Source of the DNA: DASXUL01 sp036504855
Lineage (GTDB): Bacteria > Armatimonadota > DTGP01 > JAKQQT01
Assembly: GCA_036504855.1 (NCBI GenBank)
Contig: DASXUL010000124.1
Span: 5,596 to 69,595, forward strand
Length of the DNA stretch: 64,000 nucleotides
Direction of reading: 5' to 3'
Under the pieces are notes generated by a model. That model saw only the letters and a program-made list of their open reading frames with translations. It made no database searches and was not told the DNA's origin. Positions 9,647 through 18,800 of the stretch are shown piece after piece. The translations under genes and the position numbers were made by a program. Every line of letters starts with the position of its first letter. Position 1 is the stretch's first letter.

Positions 9647-9729
9647 TTATCGATGCCTGGCGCTGGCTGCGAAAACCCCATGGCTGGCTATTATTTGGAG
9701 CACAGGGCTTACAAGGCCGCAGAGGACTT

Positions 9730-12627
9730 ATGACCGACCTCAGCATTTTCTACGGACCGAACGCCGGCTACGCGCTCGACCTCTACGATCAGTACCGTCA
9801 GGATCCCGGCTCGGTGGATCCCGAGACCCGGGCGCTCTGCCAGGAATGGGCGGCGGTGAACGGTGACGCTCCGGCCATCGCAAGTCCTCCCTCTGAAGGT
9901 CCGCCGGCGGCCGGCGCCGCGGAGAGGCCGCCGGCCCCTCCCCTGGCGGAGCCGCTTTCGCGGTCTGAGCTGGAGATCACCAAGATAGTGGGCACGGCCC
10001 GTTTGGCCCGGATGATCCGCGAGGTGGGTCACCTTGGCGCGCACTTCGACGCGCTGGGCACGCCGCCCCCGGGAGACCCCGCTCTGGAGCTTGATTACCA
10101 GGGCCTCGAGATGCGTGATCTGGCGATGCTGCCGGCCAGCATCATCGGCGGTCCCCTGGCGGAGGGCGCCCCGAACGCCCTCGAGGCCATCGGCCGGTTG
10201 CGCCTGGCCTACTCCGGGTCGATCGGTTACGATTACGACCACATCCACGTTCCCCAGGAACGCGCGTGGCTGCGCGAGGTCATTGAAAGCCGCCGCTTCT
10301 ACGAGGGCATGGGGCCGCGCGAAAAGCGCGAAATCCTGGAGCGCCTCACCCAGGTAGAGACGTTCGAGCGTTTCCTGCACCAGACGTTCGTGGGGCAGAA
10401 GCGGTTCTCCATCGAAGGCGTGGACGTTCTGGTCCCGATGCTGGATATCATCATCCGCGACGCGGCCGCGGCGGGCACGCGCGAGGTGGCGATGGGGATG
10501 GCCCACCGTGGCCGCCTCAACGTTCTGGCCCACATTTTGGGAAAGCCGTATAGCGTTGTGCTGAGCGAGTTCCAGGCGGCCAAGCAGGAAGAGGGCGCCT
10601 CCGTGGCCGGGCGCGGAACGGCTGGTTGGAGCGGAGACGTTAAGTATCACCTGGGGGGGAGGCGGTCATACACGGGCCTGCGCCACCAGGAAATGCCCAT
10701 CACGCTGGCCCCCAATCCAAGCCACCTCGAATACGTCGACCCGGTGGTAACCGGGCGCGCTCGGGCGGCCCAGGAGCGGCGGAACCGGCGCGGCGCGCCC
10801 TACCAGGATCCGGCAGCCTCCTTGGCGGTGCTGATCCACGGCGACGCGGCGTTCCCGGGGCAGGGCGTGGTGGCGGAAACGCTTAACCTCTCGCAGCTTC
10901 CCGGCTACTGCATCGGCGGCACGATCCACATCATCACGAACAACCAGATCGGGTTCACCACCGGCCCGCGCGATGCGCGGAGCACGCTGTATGCGTCAGA
11001 CCTGGCGAAGGGTTTTGAAATCCCGATTGTGCATGTCAACGCGGATGACGCCGAGGCCTGTGTCGCCGTGGCCCGCATGGCCCATGCCTACCGGGAGCGG
11101 TTCGGCAAGGATTTCCTGATCGACCTGGTGGGCTACCGCCGCTGGGGCCACAACGAGGGTGATGAGCCGGCGTTCACGCAGCCTCGCATGTATGAGGTCA
11201 TCGCCACGCACCCCACGGTGCGGGAGATCTTCGCGAGGGATTTGGAGCGCCACGGGGTGGTGACGCGCGACGAAGCGGATGCGGTGGTCAAGAGCTGCCT
11301 GCAGCGCCTCACCGAGGCGCGCGCAGCCGTTGAGCCGCAGCCGTCGCGCCCTTCAGCCTCCACCAATGGGGTGGGGGACGGTGAGCGGTTGGTGGATACG
11401 GCGGTTCCGCGACAGCTCCTGATCGATCTGAATGAAGCCTTGCTTGCCCGGCCGGAGGGTTTCACGCCGAACGCCAAGCTGGAGCGCAATCTTCAGCGCC
11501 GACGCCAGGGCATTCAAGACGACGCCGGCATCGACTGGGCGCACGCCGAATCGCTGGCCTTCGCATCGATCCTCCATGATGGCACGCCGATTCGGCTCAC
11601 CGGACAGGACGCGGAGCGCGGCACGTTCAGCCACCGCCACCTCGTGCTCCACGATCCGATGACCGGGGAGCGGTTCGTGCCCATGCAGTCACTTCCCGAG
11701 GCCCGGGCGTCGTTTGACGTCTACAACAGCCCGCTCAGCGAGTGCGCCGTGCTGGGGTTTGAATACGGCTACTCCATGCACGCTACCGGGGCGCTGGTTC
11801 TGTGGGAGGCGCAATTCGGCGATTTCATCAACTCCGCGCAGGTCATCGTGGACCAGTTTCTGATTTCCGGCATGACCAAGTGGCAGCAGACGCCGTCGCT
11901 GGTGCTGTTGTTGCCCCACGGATATGAGGGGCAGGGGGCCGAGCATAGCAGCGCCCGTTTGGAGCGATTCCTGCAGTTGGCCGCAAATGACAACATCCGC
12001 GTGGTGAATTGCACCACCTCCGCGCAGTACTTCCACGTGTTGCGCAAGCAAGCGGCGCTGTTGGAGTCGGCCCCGCGTCCGCTGATCGTGATGAGCCCGA
12101 AAAGCCTGCTGCGCCTTCCGCGTGCCGCCTCTTCGTTGCAGGACCTTGCGAACGGGCGCTTTCAGCCCATCCTGCACGAGGCGCCGCCGCGCGATCGCGC
12201 GGAGCGCATCACGCGGCTGGTTCTGTGCAGCGGCAAGGTGTATTACGACCTGAGCGGCTCGGAGGGCTTCCCGAACGCAGAGGGCGTGGCCGTGGCGCGC
12301 ATGGAGCAGCTCTACCCGTTCCCGTCCGAGGCCCTGCGGCGCGTGCTCACTGGCTATCCGTCTCTGCGCGAAGTGGTTTGGATGCAGGAGGAGCCCCGGA
12401 ACATGGGAGCGTGGACCTTCGTCTCCCCGCGGATCCGAGAGGTGATGCGCGATGCCACCGGCGCGGGCGTCGGCCTTCGCTACGTGGGCCGGCCGGAATC
12501 CGCCAGCCCGGCCGAGGGATCGCAACGGCGGCACCAATCCGCGCAGGGCAAGATCATCACGGCCGCGCTATCCGCCGTTCCCGAGCCCCTGGGGGCGCGC
12601 GATAAGGTCCGCATCGGTAGAACGTAA
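9730..12627 (+). CDS. sucA: 2-oxoglutarate dehydrogenase E1 component
   Basis: The 965-residue protein is full length for the thiamine-diphosphate-dependent E1 of the 2-oxoglutarate dehydrogenase complex (2-oxoglutarate to succinyl group, TCA cycle). The N-terminal FYGPNAGYALDLYDQY segment is the family's E2-contact start. HRGRLNVLAHI (from residue 259) carries the active-site His. GDAAFPGQG (from 372) and NNQIGFTT are the ThDP/Mg2+ site. FEYGYSMHATGALVLWEAQF lies in the transketolase-like second half. The start ATG 9730 follows GCAGAGG. A possible -10 TATTAT lies at 9689-9694. sucB follows after 133 bp; no lpd (E3) gene is in the window. Confidence 0.97.
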   Translation: MTDLSIFYGPNAGYALDLYDQYRQDPGSVDPETRALCQEWAAVNGDAPAIASPPSEGPPAAGAAERPPAPPLAEPLSRSELEITKIVGTARLARMIREVGHLGAHFDALGTPPPGDPALELDYQGLEMRDLAMLPASIIGGPLAEGAPNALEAIGRLRLAYSGSIGYDYDHIHVPQERAWLREVIESRRFYEGMGPREKREILERLTQVETFERFLHQTFVGQKRFSIEGVDVLVPMLDIIIRDAAAAGTREVAMGMAHRGRLNVLAHILGKPYSVVLSEFQAAKQEEGASVAGRGTAGWSGDVKYHLGGRRSYTGLRHQEMPITLAPNPSHLEYVDPVVTGRARAAQERRNRRGAPYQDPAASLAVLIHGDAAFPGQGVVAETLNLSQLPGYCIGGTIHIITNNQIGFTTGPRDARSTLYASDLAKGFEIPIVHVNADDAEACVAVARMAHAYRERFGKDFLIDLVGYRRWGHNEGDEPAFTQPRMYEVIATHPTVREIFARDLERHGVVTRDEADAVVKSCLQRLTEARAAVEPQPSRPSASTNGVGDGERLVDTAVPRQLLIDLNEALLARPEGFTPNAKLERNLQRRRQGIQDDAGIDWAHAESLAFASILHDGTPIRLTGQDAERGTFSHRHLVLHDPMTGERFVPMQSLPEARASFDVYNSPLSECAVLGFEYGYSMHATGALVLWEAQFGDFINSAQVIVDQFLISGMTKWQQTPSLVLLLPHGYEGQGAEHSSARLERFLQLAANDNIRVVNCTTSAQYFHVLRKQAALLESAPRPLIVMSPKSLLRLPRAASSLQDLANGRFQPILHEAPPRDRAERITRLVLCSGKVYYDLSGSEGFPNAEGVAVARMEQLYPFPSEALRRVLTGYPSLREVVWMQEEPRNMGAWTFVSPRIREVMRDATGAGVGLRYVGRPESASPAEGSQRRHQSAQGKIITAALSAVPEPLGARDKVRIGRT

Positions 12628-12630
12628 TGG

Positions 12631-12738
12631 AGCTGGCAGCCGTCAGCAGCCGGCCATCGGCCGGAGGTTTGTCCGCGAGGCTGCCCTCATCGTTGTTTGA
12701 GCTTCAGGCTGACGGCTGATTGCTGACCGCTGACAGCT
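12631..12738. repeat. Inverted repeat of the GTCAGC word family between sucA and sucB
   Basis: The left arm 12631-12648 and right arm 12721-12738 pair over 16 of 18 positions (AGCTGGCAGCCGTCAGCA against TGCTGACCGCTGACAGCT). A nested CCGGCC-ATC-GGCCGG hairpin lies at 12650-12664. It fills most of the intercistronic gap and could modulate E1:E2 expression. Confidence 0.65.
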
Positions 12739-12760
12739 ACCAAGAGGAGAAACGCTAAAG

Positions 12761-14173
12761 ATGCCCGTAGAGATCGTTGTGCCGGCGTTGGGAGAGAGCG
12801 TGGTGGATGCCACGCTGGCCCGTTGGCTGAAGAAGCCCGGCGACTTTGTGGCGGCCGGCGAACCGGTGGTGGCGCTGGAAACGGACAAGGTGGACCTGGA
12901 TGTGTCGGCCGAGCGCGCGGGCATACTGTCTGAACTGCGCCGCGCGGAAGGCGATACGGTGGTGATAGGCGAAGTGCTGGCAACGCTGGAGGAATCCACG
13001 GGCGGCGCTAAGGCGGGCTCGACCAGCGCCACATTGCCGACCCCGGACCAGAGCGCGGCGGCCGGCGAGTCCTCGCCGGAGCAGACGGCATCGGCCGAGG
13101 CGGCGGCATCGTCGGCGGAGGAATCCGTACGTGAAGCCCCGTCTGTTCCGCTGGCCGGCCCGCATGCAACGCCTCTCGCTCGGAGCATCGCCGCGAAGAA
13201 CGAGGTGGACCTGGGCCAGGTTTCCGGAAGCGGTCCTGGCGGCAGGATCACGAAAGCGGACGTGGCGAACTACATCGAGCGCTCGGCGGAAGCGCCCGTC
13301 ACCGCCGTGAAGCTCGCCGAACAGGCGCGCGAAATGCCCGAGGCCGTGGCCCCTGTCACGCCGCCTTCCAGCGCCCCGGCAGCCGCGCCGGAACCGCGTC
13401 CAATCCCTGCGCCGCCTCCGCCCAGGCCGGCGGCAGGGGAGCCGGCCGCTACCTTCGCGCCGGCGCCGGTCGGCGCTCGCGAGGAGCGTCGCAAGATGTC
13501 TCGTCGCCGCCAAACCATCGCGGCGCGGCTCGTGGAGGCGCAGCATACGGCGGCCATGCTAACGACCTTCAACGAGGTGGACATGAGCGCCGTGATGGAG
13601 GTGCGGAAGCGCCGCAAGGAGTCGTTCAAGGAGCAGCACGGCGTGGGCCTCGGTTTCATGTCGTTCTTCACCAAGGCGGCCGTCGGGGCGCTGAAGGCAT
13701 TCCCCCTGATGAACGCTGAGATTCAGGGAGACGAGTTCGTTCTGAAGCATTACTACGACATCGGCGTGGCTGTGTCAACGGACGAAGGGCTTGTGGTGCC
13801 TGTCTTGCGGGAGGCGGACAGCAAGACCTTCGCGCAGATAGAGAGCGGGATTGCGGACCTCGCCGCTCGCGCGCGTTCCGGCCAACTGACCCTGCCCGAG
13901 CTGCGGGGCGGCACGTTCACCATCACCAACGGCGGCGTGTTCGGCTCGCTGCTCAGCACGCCTATCCTGAACAGCCCGCAGGTCGGCATCCTGGGCATGC
14001 ACAAGATCCAGGAGCGCGCGGTCGTGGTGAACGGCGAGATCGTGATCCGCCCGATGATGTTCCTGGCGCTCTCTTACGACCACCGCATCGTGGACGGCGC
14101 CGAGGCCGTGCGCTTCCTCGTGAAGCTGAAGGAACTCATCGAAGATCCCGAGGCGCTGCTGCTGGAAGGGTAG
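12761..14173 (+). CDS. sucB: Dihydrolipoyllysine-residue succinyltransferase (E2 of 2-oxoglutarate dehydrogenase)
   Basis: The 470-residue protein starts with a lipoyl domain whose lipoylated lysine is K43 in ETDKVDLDV. A long Ala/Pro/Glu-rich linker follows. The peripheral E3/E1-binding domain is at about residues 130-167 (PLARSIAAKNEVDL...GPGGRITKADV). A second Pro/Ala linker leads to the catalytic acyltransferase domain, ending with the DHRIVDGAEAV motif (H441, D445). It transfers the succinyl group to CoA and forms the core of the complex. GAGGAG sits 9 nt before ATG 12761. It is in the same operon as sucA. Confidence 0.96.
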   Translation: MPVEIVVPALGESVVDATLARWLKKPGDFVAAGEPVVALETDKVDLDVSAERAGILSELRRAEGDTVVIGEVLATLEESTGGAKAGSTSATLPTPDQSAAAGESSPEQTASAEAAASSAEESVREAPSVPLAGPHATPLARSIAAKNEVDLGQVSGSGPGGRITKADVANYIERSAEAPVTAVKLAEQAREMPEAVAPVTPPSSAPAAAPEPRPIPAPPPPRPAAGEPAATFAPAPVGAREERRKMSRRRQTIAARLVEAQHTAAMLTTFNEVDMSAVMEVRKRRKESFKEQHGVGLGFMSFFTKAAVGALKAFPLMNAEIQGDEFVLKHYYDIGVAVSTDEGLVVPVLREADSKTFAQIESGIADLAARARSGQLTLPELRGGTFTITNGGVFGSLLSTPILNSPQVGILGMHKIQERAVVVNGEIVIRPMMFLALSYDHRIVDGAEAVRFLVKLKELIEDPEALLLEG

Positions 14174-14393
14174 GCCGGCGCGGATCTCTTTCCGGGATGG
14201 CGATATGGAGTGCGGTGGGCCGCCGCTGCGCTCCATATCGTTGTGCCTCTGCCCGCTCGGGCGGATATGATAGATAGCGAACGAGCCATGACTTGGCGTG
14301 ACATCGCATCGGCTCACACGTTCATCCTCGGAGACCCCGAACAGCCCGCACTGGGCGACGCGGAGCCCACATCATTCAGCCTGGAGATTCGCC

Positions 14394-15866
14394 ATGCAGA
14401 CCGTTCTCGCCGGGGCCGCGATAGGCGCGGCCGCCATTGGGTGGGTGATTGCGCTTCTGGCACGCAGTGAGGGGCCGCGCCCCCCGGGCTGGACCCCCGT
14501 GCCTCGCGTGGCCGCCATACTGGCGGCCGTTCTCTTTCTCCTGACCCTACCCACCGCGAAGCCGTTCTCCGCTGGGCTAACACTGGGCTGGGGCTTCCTA
14601 CTGGGGGCAATCCTGGGCGTGATCGTGCTCGCCACCGGCGTGGCTGAGGTCGGCGTGCTTTCCGCCGCGGCCGTTGGGCCGAGCATCCTCCTTCTCGTCT
14701 TCCACGGGTACCCAAACGAAGCGCTCATGGGCTGCGCGCTGGGCGGGGTGTTCGTTGCGGCGTTCGCGCGCGTCTCGCAGGGGCGCGAGATCCGGGGCGT
14801 GGAGACCTTCGCGCTGGCGATGGCCGCGGCCTGCGTGGCGGCGCGGCTGGGGATTGAGCACTTCCCTCGCGTTGTGTCGACCTCCTCCACGGGCGCATAC
14901 TGGGCTCTGCCCGGGTTTATGCTGGCGATCGGCGCGTTGGCGATGGCCGTCATCCCGTCCAACGCTTCCGCGTGGAGGCCGATCGCGCGAGGCGTCGGGG
15001 CGGCCGCGTTCGCTCTGTTGGCGCTCTACGTGCTGCAGGCGAAGTGGATGGAGGAGCTCAGGTGGCTGGCGCCGGCGGTGGGGATCGTCGCGATGGGCTT
15101 TCTGGCCGTGGTGTTCCACCTGGAAGGCGAAGGCGACGGGCGGCCGGTTTTGCCGGCGTTCTGCGGGGCGCTGGTGACGCTCATCGCCGCGCCGCTGGCG
15201 TTCAGAGCGTTGCAGGGGTACGGGCTGGCGCTGGCAGCGCTGGCCGGCGCTATTGTGGCCGCTCCGTATTTGATCCAGCGGAACGGCCTGGCGGCGGGCC
15301 TGCTGAACGGCGCGCTAGGCCTGTTTACGCTTCTGGCGACCGGACGCCTCTACGTTGAACTCACCCACCAGGATCATCCCCTGGATTTCCAGCTCCACTA
15401 CAACCTGCTGGCCATCGCGCTCTGCGTGGGGGCGGCGTTCGCGTTACCGGCGTTCGCCGCGAAAAGCGCACAGATGGCGGCGCCGGTTCGGATGGCGCGC
15501 GCGGTGGGTTTGGGCGCTCTCCTGACGCTTGTAGCGGTGTTGCTTCCCGCGATTTGGGCCGAACGGTCCATGGATGCGCTCATCGGAGGGCTGGCCATCG
15601 GGCAGGTCGCCTGGATGGCCCTCGCGGCATGGAGCCAGGGAGACGATCGGATCTCAGCCCTTGCCGGGCAGACATCCGTTGTCTTCGTTGCCGCCGCGCT
15701 CGTCGGGCTGCAGTTGGAGTCGCTTGTCCAGCGCGTGGAACTGACGAACGGCGCGAAGACCGGCATCGTGGCCGCCCTGGGAGTTGTGGTGGTGATCCGC
15801 CTGCTGCTGGATGCGATGGGCCACGCTCGCCCGGTGGAGGGAGCCTCCGATGAAGCCGCGTCTTGA
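14394..15866 (+). CDS. Polytopic membrane protein of unknown function
   Basis: The 490-residue protein is made almost entirely of hydrophobic helices (roughly a dozen or more membrane spans), starting MQTVLAGAAIGAAAIGWVIA. GGAG lies 8 nt before ATG 14394; an earlier in-frame start at 14298 would add a polar, unlikely leader. A weak promoter (TTGTGC/TATGAT, 14241-14271) is upstream. No transporter signature is recognised. Its last 17 bases overlap the start of the alpha-2-macroglobulin gene, so the two are translationally coupled; it may anchor or export part of the same envelope system. Confidence 0.65.
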   Translation: MQTVLAGAAIGAAAIGWVIALLARSEGPRPPGWTPVPRVAAILAAVLFLLTLPTAKPFSAGLTLGWGFLLGAILGVIVLATGVAEVGVLSAAAVGPSILLLVFHGYPNEALMGCALGGVFVAAFARVSQGREIRGVETFALAMAAACVAARLGIEHFPRVVSTSSTGAYWALPGFMLAIGALAMAVIPSNASAWRPIARGVGAAAFALLALYVLQAKWMEELRWLAPAVGIVAMGFLAVVFHLEGEGDGRPVLPAFCGALVTLIAAPLAFRALQGYGLALAALAGAIVAAPYLIQRNGLAAGLLNGALGLFTLLATGRLYVELTHQDHPLDFQLHYNLLAIALCVGAAFALPAFAAKSAQMAAPVRMARAVGLGALLTLVAVLLPAIWAERSMDALIGGLAIGQVAWMALAAWSQGDDRISALAGQTSVVFVAAALVGLQLESLVQRVELTNGAKTGIVAALGVVVVIRLLLDAMGHARPVEGASDEAAS

Positions 15867-18800
15867 ACCGCTGTTGCTGATCGCGCTGGTCGTCGCCATC
15901 GCCGGCGGCATCGTTGGCGTTATGAGCGGCGAAACGCCCGTGGGCAGCGTGCGCGGCCAGATTGTGGCCGCCGAGAGCGGGAACCCGCTGCCGCACCTGC
16001 GGATCGCTCTCGCCCCCAATGATAGCGCCGATAATCAGTCCAAGTACCGCATGACCAGGACGGACGCCAATGGGCGCTTCGCCTTCGCCGCCATTCCAGT
16101 CGGCGAGTACCACCTCATCACCCATGCGCAGGCCCACGAAGAGCCGAAGGAGATGCTCCAGGTAAACGAGGGGAAGACCCTTGAGGCCGTCTACGAGCTC
16201 AAGCCGGTGGAGCCGTACATCCGGGTGTTCAACAGCCAGCGCGTTTTCGCGACGGCGGAAGCCCCGAAGTTGCGCGTGAACGGGTTCGCGCCGTCCAAGA
16301 CGATGTCTGTGACCACCTACCGGTTGTCCGATTCCGGCGCCCGCAAGGCGTGGCACGGCGCCCTGCGCGATGTGTTGCGGACGAGTTCCGACAACATAGC
16401 GGACGCGCCCCTCGACCAATCGCCCGATCTCAGCCAGGTGGATGCGTCCAGCGTCTCCATCGCCCAGCGCGACGTGGAAGGCGTCTTCCGCCAGGACGTT
16501 TCCCTCCCCAAGCTGCCGCCTGGAACCTACGTGGTGGCGATGAATGCAGCCGAAGTGAAGACCCTCGGCGTCATCGTTGTGACGGACCTTGGCCTTCTGG
16601 TGAAGACCACGGACGATGAGGTCTTCGTTTTCGCCGCCGACATCAAGACCGGGGAGCCGGTGGAAGGCGCCGAGCTGGAAGTGCGCCGCGGCGACACCGT
16701 TGTATCGCGCGGAACCACCGATGCCAGCGGGTTCGCCACTCTGCGAGCTCCGGTGACCGACGCGGAGCACGAGATTGTGGTGGTCGGCCATTCCGGCGGA
16801 TCCACGGCGATCGCCAGCGTCAGCGTTTGGCGCGGCGATAGTCACGATTTGAAGGCCTACACGGTGACGGATCGCCCCGTGTACCGCCCGGGCCATACGG
16901 TGCACTTCCGCACGTTGCTACGGCGTCTGAACCGCGACCAGTACAGCATCCCCAACGGGATTGAAGCGACGGTGACGGTTACCGATCCGCGACAGGATGT
17001 GCTCTATCACAAGGCCTTAACGGCCAACGCCTTTGGCTCGTTCTGGGGGGACGTGCGCCTGAACCGGGCCGCGCTTCCCGGCATCTACACGATCAATATC
17101 AGGGCAGACGGGCAGGAGCAGGAGTCGATCTTCAACGTGGCGGAGTACCGGAAGCCCGAGTACGAAGTCACCGTGACGCCGGAGAAGCAGCGCTACACGC
17201 AGCGTGACGACGTGAAGGCCACTATCTCCGCCCGCTACTACTACGGCGCGCCGGTTCCGAATGCCGCGGTTCGCTATTACGTTACGCGGTCCGAGCGGTA
17301 CTACTACGAAGACGCCTACGACTTCGACTCCGATATTCAGGGCGATGGAGACGGGTCAGACGAGTACTCCTCCGGCGAGTCCATCGCATCGGGCGACGGC
17401 CGCACGGATGCGGATGGCCGCTTCACCGTCACCGTTCCGCCGCAGGACATCCCGGAAGAAGGCGGCAGCGACTACCGGTACGTTGTGCACGCCACGGTGA
17501 CAGACCTTTCCAAGCGAGAGCAGGAAGGCGCCGGCGGAGTGTTGGTGACTCAGGGCGACTACCGGGTATCGGTGGACACCGACGCCTATCTCGTTCGCCC
17601 CGGCCAGGGCGTGCACCTGACCGTGAAGACGGTTGACTACGATGGCCATCCCGTGGCCGGCGCGCGCGGCACGTTGAAGTTGACGCGCCACATCTGGGTG
17701 GAGGATCGCCAGGAGGATCGCGAGGCGACGTCGTTGTCATGGCAGACGGATGCGTCCGGCATGGCGGTCCTGACGGTGACGCCCGCGAAGGAAGGCGACT
17801 ACGGCCTGCTCGCCGTCTCGCGAGACCAGCACGGAAGCGACATTCGCGCCGCAAGCGGTTTGTGGGTGATGAGCGGCGACTATGCGGACCTTGGCTACTC
17901 CTACGGCGACCTTGAAGTGAAGGCCGGAAAGAAGCTCTACAAAGAGGGCGAAACCGCCGAAGTGCTGGTGCAGACCCGCTTCGCCAATCAGACGGCGGTG
18001 CTGACCATCGAAGGCCCGCGCTTGCTCCAGAAGCGCCTGGTGCGCCTCACCGGCAAGTCCACGGTGTTGCGGGTTCCGATTACGTCGGATTTCGTTCCCA
18101 GCGTGCGCGCCAGCGTGTCGTTCTTCCATGCCAAGGGGATGATCTCGGGCGATGGCGTCATCCACGTCTCCCGCGAGCGAAAGGCCCTGAAGGTTCAGGT
18201 CACCTCGGACAAGCCGACCTACCAGCCGGGCGAAAAGGCTACGTGGCGCGTGAAGACGCTGGACCCGGATGGGAAGCCCGTCAGCGCCGAGGTGTGCCTG
18301 GGAGTCGTGGATGCGTCGATCTACGCGATCATGCCGGATAGCGCGCCGAACATTGTGGAGCACTTCTACCCGCAGCGGATGGATGGCGTGCAAACGTCGT
18401 GGTCGTATCCAGACATCTACCTCTCCGGGGACGACAAGGCCGGCGCCAACATCAAGACGCGCCGCAACTTCCCGGATACGGCCTTCTGGACGCCTTCGAG
18501 CATCACGGATCCGAACGGTGATGCCTCGTTCACCATGACGATGCCGGATAGCCTGACGACGTGGAGGGCGACCTGCCGCGCCGCCACGACGGATACCCGG
18601 GTAGGACAGACAACGGCGGAGGCGATCGTCACCAAGCCCTTCCTGGTACGCCTCGAGGCGCCGCGCTTCCTCGTGCAGGGCGATGAAGTGGAACTGGCCG
18701 GCGTGGCGCACAACCTGACCGGCAAGGACGCCGACGCGCAGGTGGGCATGGAGGCGACGAACTGCGATGCGCCCGGCAAGAGCCAGAGCCGCCGCGTGAC

